From an uncultured Veillonella sp. (GTDB lineage: Bacteria; Bacillota; Negativicutes; Veillonellales; Veillonellaceae): DNA of 23,064 nucleotides. The notes beneath the pieces are model-generated. The model worked only from the letters and a program-made list of their open reading frames with translations, did not search any database and was not told where the DNA came from. The position numbers were made by a program, and so were the translations under genes. Of the stretch, positions 1 to 6,399 are shown piece by piece (positions within the stretch are counted from its first letter, which is position 1; the number at the start of each line of letters is the position of its first letter). The stretch covers positions 1 through 23,064 of the forward strand of contig NZ_UQYC01000025.1 of the NCBI RefSeq assembly GCF_900545205.1. The letters run 5' to 3'.

Positions 1-18
1 TAGCGGGTGGTTTAATGA

Positions 19-37
19 TTCGCGACTACGTCGCGAA
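19..37. repeat. Perfect 7-bp inverted repeat downstream of pyrR
   Basis: TTCGCGA (19-25) and TCGCGAA (31-37) flank a 5-nt spacer. No T-run follows on either strand, so it is not a simple terminator. It could be a leader structure for the next gene or an operator. Its role is not known. Confidence 0.4.
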
Positions 38-60
38 CCAGTCTAAAGACAATAAACTAA

Positions 61-107
61 AAGAAGGGGGTACAATACAGGTTATTCCTGTATTGTAACC
101 CCTTCTT
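61..107 (-). terminator. Intrinsic terminator overlapping the 3' end of pyrR
   Basis: Two 21-nt arms (61-81 and 87-107) are complementary apart from one position and enclose a 5-nt loop. On the minus strand the stem ends in CTTCTTTTAGTTTATT, a T-rich tail. One arm lies in the last codons of pyrR and the loop holds the stop codon. The T-tract is interrupted, so strength is uncertain. Confidence 0.7.
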
Positions 108-603
108 CACCATCTAAATCAGCAACGGCAACGCGTACACTTTCAAGATGTGACGTAGGAATATTTTTACCTACATAATCTGCACGAATTGGCAATTCAC
201 GGTGGCCACGATCCACAAGAACTGCTAACTGAATTGATTTAGGTCTACCAGATGTCATCAATGCATTTAAAGCTGCACGAATGGTGCGTCCTGTGTAAAG
301 CACATCATCAACAAGGATAATTGTTTTTTCTGTAGTATCAATCGTACATGGTTCGCCTTCTTTTTGACGAGCATCACGATCATCACGATACATAGCCACA
401 TTAAGAGACTCACATTCAATATGAATCCCTTCAATGCGCTCAATTTCAGCTTGTAAACGTTTTGCCAAAATAACACCACGTCGTTCAATCCCTACAATGA
501 GAGCATTGGATAAGCCTTTATTACGTTCTAGAATTTCATGACTAATACGACGGATAGCACGCATAATAGCATCTTGATCCATCAATAAGCGTTTCTTTTC
601 CAT
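82..603 (-). CDS. pyrR: PyrR: pyrimidine operon regulator / uracil phosphoribosyltransferase
   Basis: This 173-residue protein belongs to the type I phosphoribosyltransferase fold. The PRPP-binding signature VDDVLYTGRT is at about residues 98-107, and the length matches PyrR of Bacillus. In that family PyrR binds UMP/UTP and a leader-RNA hairpin to attenuate pyrimidine biosynthesis genes, and it has weak uracil phosphoribosyltransferase activity. The order lspA, RluA-type synthase, pyrR is the same as in Bacillus subtilis, which supports the assignment. The start ATG follows a modest ribosome site (AAGGG). The last codons and stop lie inside a long hairpin that looks like the terminator. Any downstream pyrimidine genes would lie outside the window. 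The fold and regulator identity are secure; the UPRT activity is inferred from the family. Confidence 0.96.
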   Translation of the reverse strand: MEKKRLLMDQDAIMRAIRRISHEILERNKGLSNALIVGIERRGVILAKRLQAEIERIEGIHIECESLNVAMYRDDRDARQKEGEPCTIDTTEKTIILVDDVLYTGRTIRAALNALMTSGRPKSIQLAVLVDRGHRELPIRADYVGKNIPTSHLESVRVAVADLDGEEGVTIQE

Positions 604-725
604 ATATACGCCCTTATAGCACAGAGACCTCTATGCCCTTTCAACAAATATAGTTAGAAGATTATTTAGTAATCTACAAACCAAGTTAGACAGTTTTATT
701 TTCCTATGGATTCGTTTACGTTAGA

Positions 726-1649
726 TTATCTTCGTTTATCTTCGCGATATGTCTTAGCAAACTCGAGACATGCTTTGAAGTCATCTGGAAGCGGTGCTTC
801 AAAATGCATAGCTTCACCGGTAATAGGATGTTTTACATCTAGAGATTTAGAATGTAATGCTTGCCCTTCAATAGGGAAGTCCATACGACGATAGCCATAG
901 AACGGATCATTAACAACAGGATGTCCAATATGAGCAAAATGTACACGAATTTGATGTGTGCGCCCAGTCTCTAAATTACATTCAACCAAGGTTTGATGAC
1001 CAAATCGTTCAACCACGTTAAAGTGAGTGACTGCATCCTTACTATTTTCAAAGACAACAGCCATTTTCATACGATCCTTAGGATGTCTTCCAATAGGAGC
1101 TTTAATAGTACCCTTTTCTTCTACAATATTACCTTGTACTAATGCTAAATACGTCCGTTTAGCAGAATGTTCTTTTACCTGCTCAGCTAAACCTATATGG
1201 GCTGCATCATTCTTAGCAGCCATCATAACGCCAGATGTATCTTTATCTAAACGATGGACAATACCAGGTCTAATCTCACCATTAATACCAGATAAATCTT
1301 TGCAATGATATAACAATGCATTAACAAGTGTGCCAGAATAATTGCCCACTGCAGGATGAACAACCATACCACGTGGCTTATTTACAATGATAATATCATG
1401 ATCTTCATACAATACATCTAAAGGAATATCTTCTGCCTTTACCTCTACCGATTCAGGCTCTGGTACCTCTACATGAATCACAGTATTTGGTGTAAGTCTA
1501 AGATTTGCTTTACCAATCTTATTACCAACAGTAACGTGACCACCTTTTATTAAGCTTTGAATATAGCTACGAGACCCTTCCATTTGTTCTGTTAAAAACA
1601 CATCAAGTCTCATGCCATCTTGCTCAGCACTTACAATATATTCGTTCAT
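726..1649 (-). CDS. rluD: RluA-family 23S rRNA pseudouridine synthase (RluD-like)
   Basis: This 307-residue protein has an N-terminal S4 RNA-binding domain (about residues 12-60) followed by the RluA-type catalytic domain. The family signature HRLDKDTSG is at about 132-140, so the catalytic aspartate is D135. Domain order and length match RluD and Bacillus YlyB. It should isomerise uridines in large-subunit rRNA, but the exact target positions cannot be read from sequence. The start ATG is preceded by AGAGGTAGAGG. The gene lies between lspA (61-nt gap) and pyrR (122-nt gap), as in Bacillus, and is probably transcribed from the lspA promoter. Family call is firm; the RluD-type specificity is less certain. 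Confidence 0.93.
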   Translation of the reverse strand: MNEYIVSAEQDGMRLDVFLTEQMEGSRSYIQSLIKGGHVTVGNKIGKANLRLTPNTVIHVEVPEPESVEVKAEDIPLDVLYEDHDIIIVNKPRGMVVHPAVGNYSGTLVNALLYHCKDLSGINGEIRPGIVHRLDKDTSGVMMAAKNDAAHIGLAEQVKEHSAKRTYLALVQGNIVEEKGTIKAPIGRHPKDRMKMAVVFENSKDAVTHFNVVERFGHQTLVECNLETGRTHQIRVHFAHIGHPVVNDPFYGYRRMDFPIEGQALHSKSLDVKHPITGEAMHFEAPLPDDFKACLEFAKTYREDKRR

Positions 1650-1710
1650 CCTCTACCTCTCTATGAGTTAAGTATCATATATTAATTAATTATTTGTCAT
1701 CATATATGAA

Positions 1711-2151
1711 TTATTTATCATCATCTTTTAATGTAAATAAATAGTAGACTACTAAAGCTACACCTACACAGATACCAATATCAGCAACATTAAAAATAGG
1801 CCATATACGAAAATCAAAAAAATCAACAACGCCATGAAGCATGTAACGATCGATACCATTACCAATGGCACCAGATACTAATAAAGCAGATCCAATCTGC
1901 AACGTCCACGGACCTTTTGACAAGCGCTTCCAATAATACGCACAAGCACCTAGCAAAATAACAGCGACCAATAAAAAGAACCATCGCTGGTTAGCTAGCA
2001 TACCGAATGCAGCACCACGATTAATAATATATGTTAAATGAAATACATTAGGAATAACTGGTAATGATTCACCTAACATAAAATGATTCATAATGTAATA
2101 TTTAGTCCATTGATCTAACAGTAACCATAGGATTAGTATAATATAAAACAA
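1711..2151 (-). CDS. lspA: Lipoprotein signal peptidase (signal peptidase II), TTG start
   Basis: This 146-residue membrane protein has four predicted transmembrane segments. It should cleave the signal peptide of diacylglyceryl-modified prolipoproteins in the inner membrane. The two family signatures are present: GNGIDR (N98, D101) and FNVAD (N121, D124), which supply the aspartate pair of this aspartic protease; D13 matches another conserved residue of the Bacillus enzyme. Translation appears to start at TTG (2149-2151), because AAGGGAG sits six bases upstream and no ATG or GTG fits. A strong promoter ends about 40 bases upstream. It is the first gene of the lspA/rluD/pyrR group. Confidence 0.95.
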   Translation of the reverse strand: MFYIILILWLLLDQWTKYYIMNHFMLGESLPVIPNVFHLTYIINRGAAFGMLANQRWFFLLVAVILLGACAYYWKRLSKGPWTLQIGSALLVSGAIGNGIDRYMLHGVVDFFDFRIWPIFNVADIGICVGVALVVYYLFTLKDDDK

Positions 2152-2190
2152 GATGTACTCCCTTACTATAATATATATCTTAATAGTCCT

Positions 2191-2219
2191 ATTATACTAA
2201 GTTAACCAAATTTAGGCAA
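2191..2219 (-). promoter_or_regulatory. Sigma-70-type promoter for lspA
   Basis: On the minus strand there is a -35 TTGCCT (2214-2219), a 17-bp spacer and a perfect -10 TATAAT (2191-2196). It begins directly behind the ferredoxin terminator and lies about 40 nt before the lspA TTG. Confidence 0.75.
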
Positions 2220-2221
2220 AA

Positions 2222-2244
2222 TAAAAAGCCCCTCAATGAGGGGC
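2222..2244 (-). terminator. Intrinsic terminator of the ferredoxin gene
   Basis: A perfect 7-bp stem GCCCCTC/GAGGGGC (2228-2244) with a 3-nt loop is followed on the minus strand by TTTTTAT. It lies 14 nt after the ferredoxin stop codon. Confidence 0.92.
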
Positions 2245-2258
2245 GATTTAATTTGTGA

Positions 2259-2423
2259 TTACTCAGCAGAAATTACAGATACTGGGCAAACGGATTCGCA
2301 AGAACCGCAATCGATGCAAGTATCGTTGATTTCGTATTTAGTTTCGCCTTCAGAAATAGCAGCAACTGGGCAAACAGATGCGCAAGAACCACATTTAATG
2401 CAACCATCAGCAATAACTCTCAT
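2259..2423 (-). CDS. 2[4Fe-4S] ferredoxin, clostridial type, 54 residues
   Basis: This small gene encodes 54 residues starting MRVIADGCIKCGSC. Two CxxCxxCxxxCP motifs are complete: C8, C11, C14, C18 and C36, C39, C42, C46. They bind two low-potential [4Fe-4S] clusters, as in clostridial ferredoxins. It should carry electrons in the cytoplasm, for example from pyruvate:ferredoxin oxidoreductase to hydrogenase or reductases; the partners are not in this window. The start is fixed by GGAGGT eight bases upstream of ATG. Its own strong extended -10 promoter and strong terminator make it a monocistronic, probably highly expressed unit. The two halves are still alike at the DNA level (see the repeat at 2281-2403). 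Confidence 0.96.
   Translation of the reverse strand: MRVIADGCIKCGSCASVCPVAAISEGETKYEINDTCIDCGSCESVCPVSVISAE
2281..2403 (-). repeat. Internal duplication within the ferredoxin gene
   Basis: The 39-nt segments 2281-2319 and 2365-2403 match at 33 of 39 positions by direct comparison. Each encodes one CxxCxxCxxxCP cluster motif. This is the classic half-molecule duplication of bacterial ferredoxins, still visible in the nucleotides. Confidence 0.85.
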
Positions 2424-2501
2424 AATTAGGACCTCCATAAAAATATAGATCAGAACTTTTTATTTTCATTTAGAAAGGCACTTGCCTCAACTTATGTTCT
2501 C

Positions 2502-2530
2502 ATTATCACACAGTTCTTTTTGAAAGTCAA
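2502..2530 (-). promoter_or_regulatory. Extended -10 promoter for the ferredoxin gene
   Basis: The minus strand carries -35 TTGACT (2525-2530), a 17-bp spacer and -10 GATAAT (2502-2507) with TGT just before it (extended -10). This gives a leader of roughly 70 nt that contains a small AGGCA/TGCCT hairpin. Confidence 0.8.
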
Positions 2531-2804
2531 ATGAAAATGATAAAAAATTGTATATTATTTTGCATACCATTTTTTCCTTTTTATCATACAAAACCTAGTT
2601 TTATCTGATTTTTGATATTATTTTTCATTTATTAAATTGAGTATAATACTCAACAAATGAGAATGTTGTAATTATCAATTTTATAAAATCCTAATCATTA
2701 TAATAGGAATTTAATTATCAATATTTATTATCATAAAAACTATTTTTTTATTACAACAGATTTAACGCTTATCTATATTTTAATCTAACATATAAACTTC
2801 ACTC
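2531..2804. other. AT-rich gap without a recognisable gene
   Basis: Between the ferredoxin promoter and the SemiSWEET terminator I find no credible reading frame. The DNA is very AT-rich. It holds a perfect 17-bp palindrome at 2637-2653, an imperfect CAACA/TGTTG repeat right after it, a TCCTA/TAGGA repeat near 2690-2710, and runs of A or T. No convincing promoter pair or RNA family was recognised. Confidence 0.5.
2637..2653. repeat. 17-bp perfect palindrome, possible operator
   Basis: TTGAGTATAATACTCAA is symmetric about one central base. It sits about 105 bp upstream of the ferredoxin -35 box. The size and symmetry suit a dimeric regulator, but no regulator family consensus is matched with confidence. 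Confidence 0.35.
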
Positions 2805-2834
2805 TAAAAAAGGCCGAATCATACGATTCGACCT
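2805..2834 (-). terminator. Intrinsic terminator of the SemiSWEET gene
   Basis: On the minus strand a 10-bp stem AGGTCGAATC/GATTCGGCCT with one G-T pair and a 4-nt loop is followed by a T-run. The stem is nearly identical to the terminator at 3350-3387. Confidence 0.88.
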
Positions 2835-2913
2835 CATTTATATTTATAAAGTAAAGTAATATCTTTACTATTATTCACTATATAACAATAATACTATTTT
2901 TTTCTTATAGCAC

Positions 2914-3177
2914 TTAGAAAGATGTTAAGAATGTTAGTGTACCTAAAATAACGCCTGCAAGGTTTGGTACGATTAAAATATAATCACGTTTAGGTGATTT
3001 TGTCCAACCATATAATACCCAGATCAAACAGGATACTGCTGCAAATAATGGTTGCCATGGTTGACTAGGTTGACCATGAAGATTAGCAATTATTTGTGGG
3101 ATATAGGCTAAAAATACAAATACACCAATAAATGCACCAATAGAACCAACTAACATGTTAAATCTTTCTTTTGTCAT
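2914..3177 (-). CDS. SemiSWEET-family small transporter
   Basis: The 87-residue protein has three predicted membrane helices, the unit size of bacterial SemiSWEETs, which work as homodimers. The PQ motif is in helix 1 (YIPQ, P27-Q28). W53 in LIWVLYG and N72 in PNLAG match the tryptophan and asparagine that line the substrate pocket in characterised members. Known SemiSWEETs pass sugars down their gradient. GGAGGTCATCT precedes the ATG. The gene is monocistronic, with its own promoter and terminator. The family assignment is good. The substrate is unknown, and a sugar would be unexpected if the host is an asaccharolytic Veillonella. Confidence 0.9.
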   Translation of the reverse strand: MTKERFNMLVGSIGAFIGVFVFLAYIPQIIANLHGQPSQPWQPLFAAVSCLIWVLYGWTKSPKRDYILIVPNLAGVILGTLTFLTSF

Positions 3178-3224
3178 AGATGACCTCCTTACTTAATATT
3201 ATATAATTATAAATTATACAATAT

Positions 3225-3253
3225 ACTATATCATATTTTTTTGATACAGTCAA
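3225..3253 (-). promoter_or_regulatory. Extended -10 promoter for the SemiSWEET gene
   Basis: The minus strand shows -35 TTGACT (3248-3253), a 17-bp spacer and -10 TATAGT (3225-3230) preceded by TGA (extended -10). The start codon is about 48 nt downstream of the -10. The same -35 hexamer and spacer length occur at the ferredoxin gene. Confidence 0.8.
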
Positions 3254-3349
3254 TTGCATAAAATTAATAATGTAAATTAGTTTAATTTATATTGATTTTG
3301 ATTATCCTAAAATATGTAATTTGTATTAAAATCATGTAACCGAAATCAT

Positions 3350-3387
3350 AAATAAAAAACGAGGCCGAATCTTACGATTCGACCTCG
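3350..3387 (-). terminator. Intrinsic terminator of the DASS transporter gene
   Basis: A 12-bp stem (3360-3371 with 3376-3387, one G-T pair, loop 4 nt) is followed on the minus strand by GTTTTTTATT. It lies 33 nt after the transporter stop codon. Stem sequence is nearly the same as at 2811-2834. Confidence 0.9.
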
Positions 3388-3420
3388 TATGTGCTTTATA
3401 GTAGAGTAACCTATCCCCTA

Positions 3421-4719
3421 TTATTTACCAGGGAAGAATGGCCATACCATTGGAATGATAATTAAGCTTACTACGAAGCAAACTAAAATCAATGGAACGC
3501 CGGCTTTTACATAGTCTGTAAATTTGTATTGACCAGGGCCAAGTACTAATGTATTTGGAGGTGTACCTACAGGTGTACCGAATGCACAAGATGCAGCAAC
3601 GCCGATAGCCATCAATACAGCATGAGGGTCAGCGCCCATACCTTGAGCAATGGAGATACCGATAGGAGCCAATAATGCGCAAGATGCTGTGTTAGACATA
3701 AATTGAGTCATAACACAAGACAATGCGAATAATACTGCTGTTGCAAAGTAAGGGCTAGGGTCAGAACCCATAACACCGATTACTGCATTAGCAATCATTT
3801 TGCCTGCACCAGATTGATCAAGTGCAGTTGCTACTGGCATCATACCAGCGAATAAGAAGATTGTTACCCAGTCAATAGATGTGTAAGCTTGTTTTTCGTT
3901 CAAGCAACCAGTTAATACGCAAAGCATTGCGCCAATAACTGCAACCATGCTCAATGGTAAGTTGATACCATAACCTTTTAGGAAGTCACCTAAAATCATA
4001 GCAATGATTACGCCTAAAAGAATAAGACCAGAGTATAATTGTTTCTTAGGATCGTTAGAAATATCTTCAGCAGCTACTTCTTGTTCAACGTCGCCAGCAT
4101 CTTGAATTTCATGCTTAGGCAATAAATGTTTACCAATAAGCATCATAAATGCGATAGTTGCGACAGTCAAAGGAATACCGATCCAAGCAAATTCGAAGAA
4201 ACCAAATGGTTGTTCACCAAATTTAGTTAATGTACCACTTACAATAATGTTTGGAGGTGTACCAACCATTGTAATGATACCACCAATACCTGCAGCGAAT
4301 GCTAAAGGCATCAATTGGCGAGATGCAGGAATCTTAGCAACAGCACAGATACCAACAACTACAGGAAGTAAAGCAGCTGTAGTACCAGTGTTAGATAAGA
4401 ATGCGGACATAGTTGCTGTAACAACCATGATTGCTAGCATTAAGCCATTTTCGCTAGTACCAGCATGAGATACTACTGTTTCCCCAATTTTTTGAGCCAA
4501 ACCAGTGTAGAACAATGCTGCACCAACAACGAACATGCCAGCAAACAACACAACTGTACTATCAGATAAACCAGAGAATACAACCTTAGGAGTAATAATA
4601 CCCATAAGGCCAAGTGTAATAGCGCCGCCTAAAGAAGTAATAGCTAAAGGAATAATTTCCGTAACAAATAAAACAGCCATGACTGCGAGGACGATTAAGG
4701 TTTGTTCTGCAGTACCCAT
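3421..4719 (-). CDS. SLC13/DASS-family anion (dicarboxylate?) transporter
   Basis: The 432-residue membrane protein has the inverted-repeat structure of the divalent anion:sodium symporter family. Each half carries an SNT motif (109-111 and 342-344) followed by GTPPN (153-157 and 385-389); in structurally known members these loops form the Na+ and substrate carboxylate sites. A charged cytoplasmic loop (about 203-227) joins the halves. Family substrates include succinate, malate, fumarate, citrate and sulfate. Position next to a succinate decarboxylation locus points to a dicarboxylate, but this is inference. The ATG lies about 10 bases after GGGAG; nearby ATGs are out of frame. It follows the 85-residue gene by 38 nt, probably in one transcript. 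Confidence 0.93.
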   Translation of the reverse strand: MGTAEQTLIVLAVMAVLFVTEIIPLAITSLGGAITLGLMGIITPKVVFSGLSDSTVVLFAGMFVVGAALFYTGLAQKIGETVVSHAGTSENGLMLAIMVVTATMSAFLSNTGTTAALLPVVVGICAVAKIPASRQLMPLAFAAGIGGIITMVGTPPNIIVSGTLTKFGEQPFGFFEFAWIGIPLTVATIAFMMLIGKHLLPKHEIQDAGDVEQEVAAEDISNDPKKQLYSGLILLGVIIAMILGDFLKGYGINLPLSMVAVIGAMLCVLTGCLNEKQAYTSIDWVTIFLFAGMMPVATALDQSGAGKMIANAVIGVMGSDPSPYFATAVLFALSCVMTQFMSNTASCALLAPIGISIAQGMGADPHAVLMAIGVAASCAFGTPVGTPPNTLVLGPGQYKFTDYVKAGVPLILVCFVVSLIIIPMVWPFFPGK

Positions 4720-4757
4720 ACATCATCATCTCCCTTCAGAGAAATGCACTGATATAG

Positions 4758-5015
4758 TTATAAGAGGTATAAAATATAACCTACGATACCAATGGCGGAA
4801 GCCATCAAAAAAGTGATCCCATATCCCTCTCTTGTTTTAGGATACCCAAAGAATAAGGTTTCACCTAAAAATCCTCGGCGATTAAACCAAGTATATTTAG
4901 TTCTGCGTTGAAACCATTTAGCTTTGCCTTCAACACCGATAATCAGTGCCGTAATAAAAAATACAATAAATGCCCAGATAAAACAAATCAGTATTTTTAA
5001 TTCTACAGATAACAA
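4758..5015 (-). CDS. Small membrane protein of unknown function, 85 residues
   Basis: I do not recognise this family. The protein has two predicted transmembrane helices (about residues 6-28 and 67-85). Between them lies a strongly basic, aromatic loop (about 30-66) with KAKWFQRR, WFNRRGF and FFGYPKTREGYG. That layout would put both termini on the same side, with the basic loop probably in the cytoplasm. Translation seems to start at TTG (5013-5015) after GAGGTGG; no ATG or GTG fits. It lies 38 nt before the DASS transporter gene and 192 nt after mmdB. The shared direction and short spacing suggest a function tied to the transporter, as accessory subunit or small regulator. That is inference only. 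Confidence 0.75.
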   Translation of the reverse strand: MLSVELKILICFIWAFIVFFITALIIGVEGKAKWFQRRTKYTWFNRRGFLGETLFFGYPKTREGYGITFLMASAIGIVGYILYLL

Positions 5016-5152
5016 GTGACCACCTCTACTAAATTTAAAGCACTAGAAGGTTATTGTGTGAATTCTTGTATCACCTAATGACCGATCTGAAAAGCATTTA
5101 TTGCAAATATACCCTATTTATGCATGAATACATAGATTTAAAGGGTTTTTAT

Positions 5153-5194
5153 ATTCACCAATAGGTGTACCTAATTAGGCACACCTTGGTGAAT
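5153..5194. repeat. Long hairpin downstream of mmdB without a T-run
   Basis: Outer arms ATTCACCAA/TTGGTGAAT and GGTGT/ACACC, with a two-base bulge, enclose the palindrome CCTAATTAGG. It begins 13 nt after the mmdB stop. Neither strand has the T-run expected of an intrinsic terminator. It may protect the mmd transcript 3' end or terminate inefficiently. Confidence 0.6.
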
Positions 5195-5207
5195 AATTAT
5201 TAAATTA

Positions 5208-6329
5208 CTAGTGGTTGGACAACATAGCAAGCATTGTACCTGCTGCTACTGCTGTACCGATAACGCCAGCTACGTTTGGACCCATAGCATGCATGAGCAA
5301 GAAGTTAGCTGGGTTAGCTTTCGCACCTACAACTTGAGATACGCGAGCCGCCATTGGAACCGCGGATACACCAGCAGAACCAATAAGTGGATTTGTTTTA
5401 CCACCATCTACTAAGCTCATCAATTTACCGAATAATACGCCACCAGCAGTACCACCGATGAATGCAACCAAACCTAAGCAAATGATAAGGAGTGTTTGCA
5501 CACTTAAGAAGTGTTCCGCACTCATTGTTAAACCAGTACCAGTTGCTAAGAAGATAGTAACAGTATTGATCAACGCATTTTGAGATGTATCGGACAAACG
5601 ATCAGTTACGCCAGATTCACGGAACAAGTTACCTAACATCAACATACCTAAAAGGGATGTAATGGAAGGAAGCAATAAGGAAATGAAGATCGTAGAAATA
5701 ATTGGGAATACGATTTTTTCAAAACGTGTAACTTCACGCAATTGTTCCATAACAATTTCGCGTTCTTTTTGCGTAGTGAATAATTTCATTACAGGTGGTT
5801 GAATCAACGGTACCAAGGACATATAGGAATATGCGGCAACCGCGATAGCACCTAATAAATGAGGAGCTAGCTTAGTAGCTAAGTAAATGGATGTAGGACC
5901 GTCAGCACCACCGATGATACCGATAGCAGCTGCTTCTTGAGCTGTAAAGCCAAGCATCATTGCGCCACCTAAAGCAACGAATACGCCGATTTGAGCAGCA
6001 GCACCTAAAAGCAATGTTTTAGGGTTAGCAATGAGTGGACCAAAGTCAGTCATTGCACCTACACCAAGGAAAATTAAAGGTGGGAAGATTTCTTGGGAGA
6101 TACCTGCGCTAATAAGTGCCATAACGCCTTCTTCGAAACCATTACGAGGAATATTAGCAAGTACACAACCAAACGCAATCGGACCCAACAATAAAGGTTC
6201 AAACTCTTTAGCAAATGCCAAGTACAATAGGATCAAACCTACAAGAATCATAATAGCATTGCCTGTTGTAAATGCGAGGAACCCGCTATCAGTAATAACG
6301 GATTGAATCGCAACAGCAAAAGCCTCCAT
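5208..6329 (-). CDS. mmdB: Methylmalonyl-CoA decarboxylase beta subunit (Na+ pump)
   Basis: The 373-residue polytopic membrane protein is the decarboxylase and Na+ channel subunit of the MmdB/OadB/GcdB family. It strips CO2 from carboxybiotin on MmdC and couples this to Na+ export. The family hallmark GGADGPT is at 140-146; D143 matches the essential aspartate of oxaloacetate decarboxylase beta. A second conserved region near the C-terminus (NPLIGSAGVSAVP and HAMGPNVAG) carries the polar residues linked to Na+ passage. About nine or more helices are visible. The length fits the known Veillonella subunit. AAGGGGAACGCAT leads into the ATG. It is the last gene of mmdADECB, 70 nt after mmdC, with a GC-rich hairpin in that gap. 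Confidence 0.97.
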   Translation of the reverse strand: MEAFAVAIQSVITDSGFLAFTTGNAIMILVGLILLYLAFAKEFEPLLLGPIAFGCVLANIPRNGFEEGVMALISAGISQEIFPPLIFLGVGAMTDFGPLIANPKTLLLGAAAQIGVFVALGGAMMLGFTAQEAAAIGIIGGADGPTSIYLATKLAPHLLGAIAVAAYSYMSLVPLIQPPVMKLFTTQKEREIVMEQLREVTRFEKIVFPIISTIFISLLLPSITSLLGMLMLGNLFRESGVTDRLSDTSQNALINTVTIFLATGTGLTMSAEHFLSVQTLLIICLGLVAFIGGTAGGVLFGKLMSLVDGGKTNPLIGSAGVSAVPMAARVSQVVGAKANPANFLLMHAMGPNVAGVIGTAVAAGTMLAMLSNH

Positions 6330-6367
6330 ATGCGTTCCCCTTTCACAAATATAAAATTGTCATATGA

Positions 6368-6382
6368 CGCGGCTCAGCCGCG
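6368..6382. repeat. GC-rich hairpin in the mmdC-mmdB gap
   Basis: CGCGGC (6368-6373) and GCCGCG (6377-6382) form a perfect 6-bp stem with a 3-nt loop. It stands out in an AT-rich gap and lies between the mmdC stop and the mmdB ribosome site. A second stem CTTGGT/ACCAAG (6393-6408) spans the mmdC stop codon. T content after the first stem is scattered, so full termination is unlikely. Confidence 0.6.
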
Positions 6383-6399
6383 CCACACACAACTTGGTA

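Noticed and set aside
2520..2560. Fur-box-like sequence near the ferredoxin promoter
   Set aside because: The match (around ATGAAAATGATAA) is partial and expected by chance in such AT-rich DNA.
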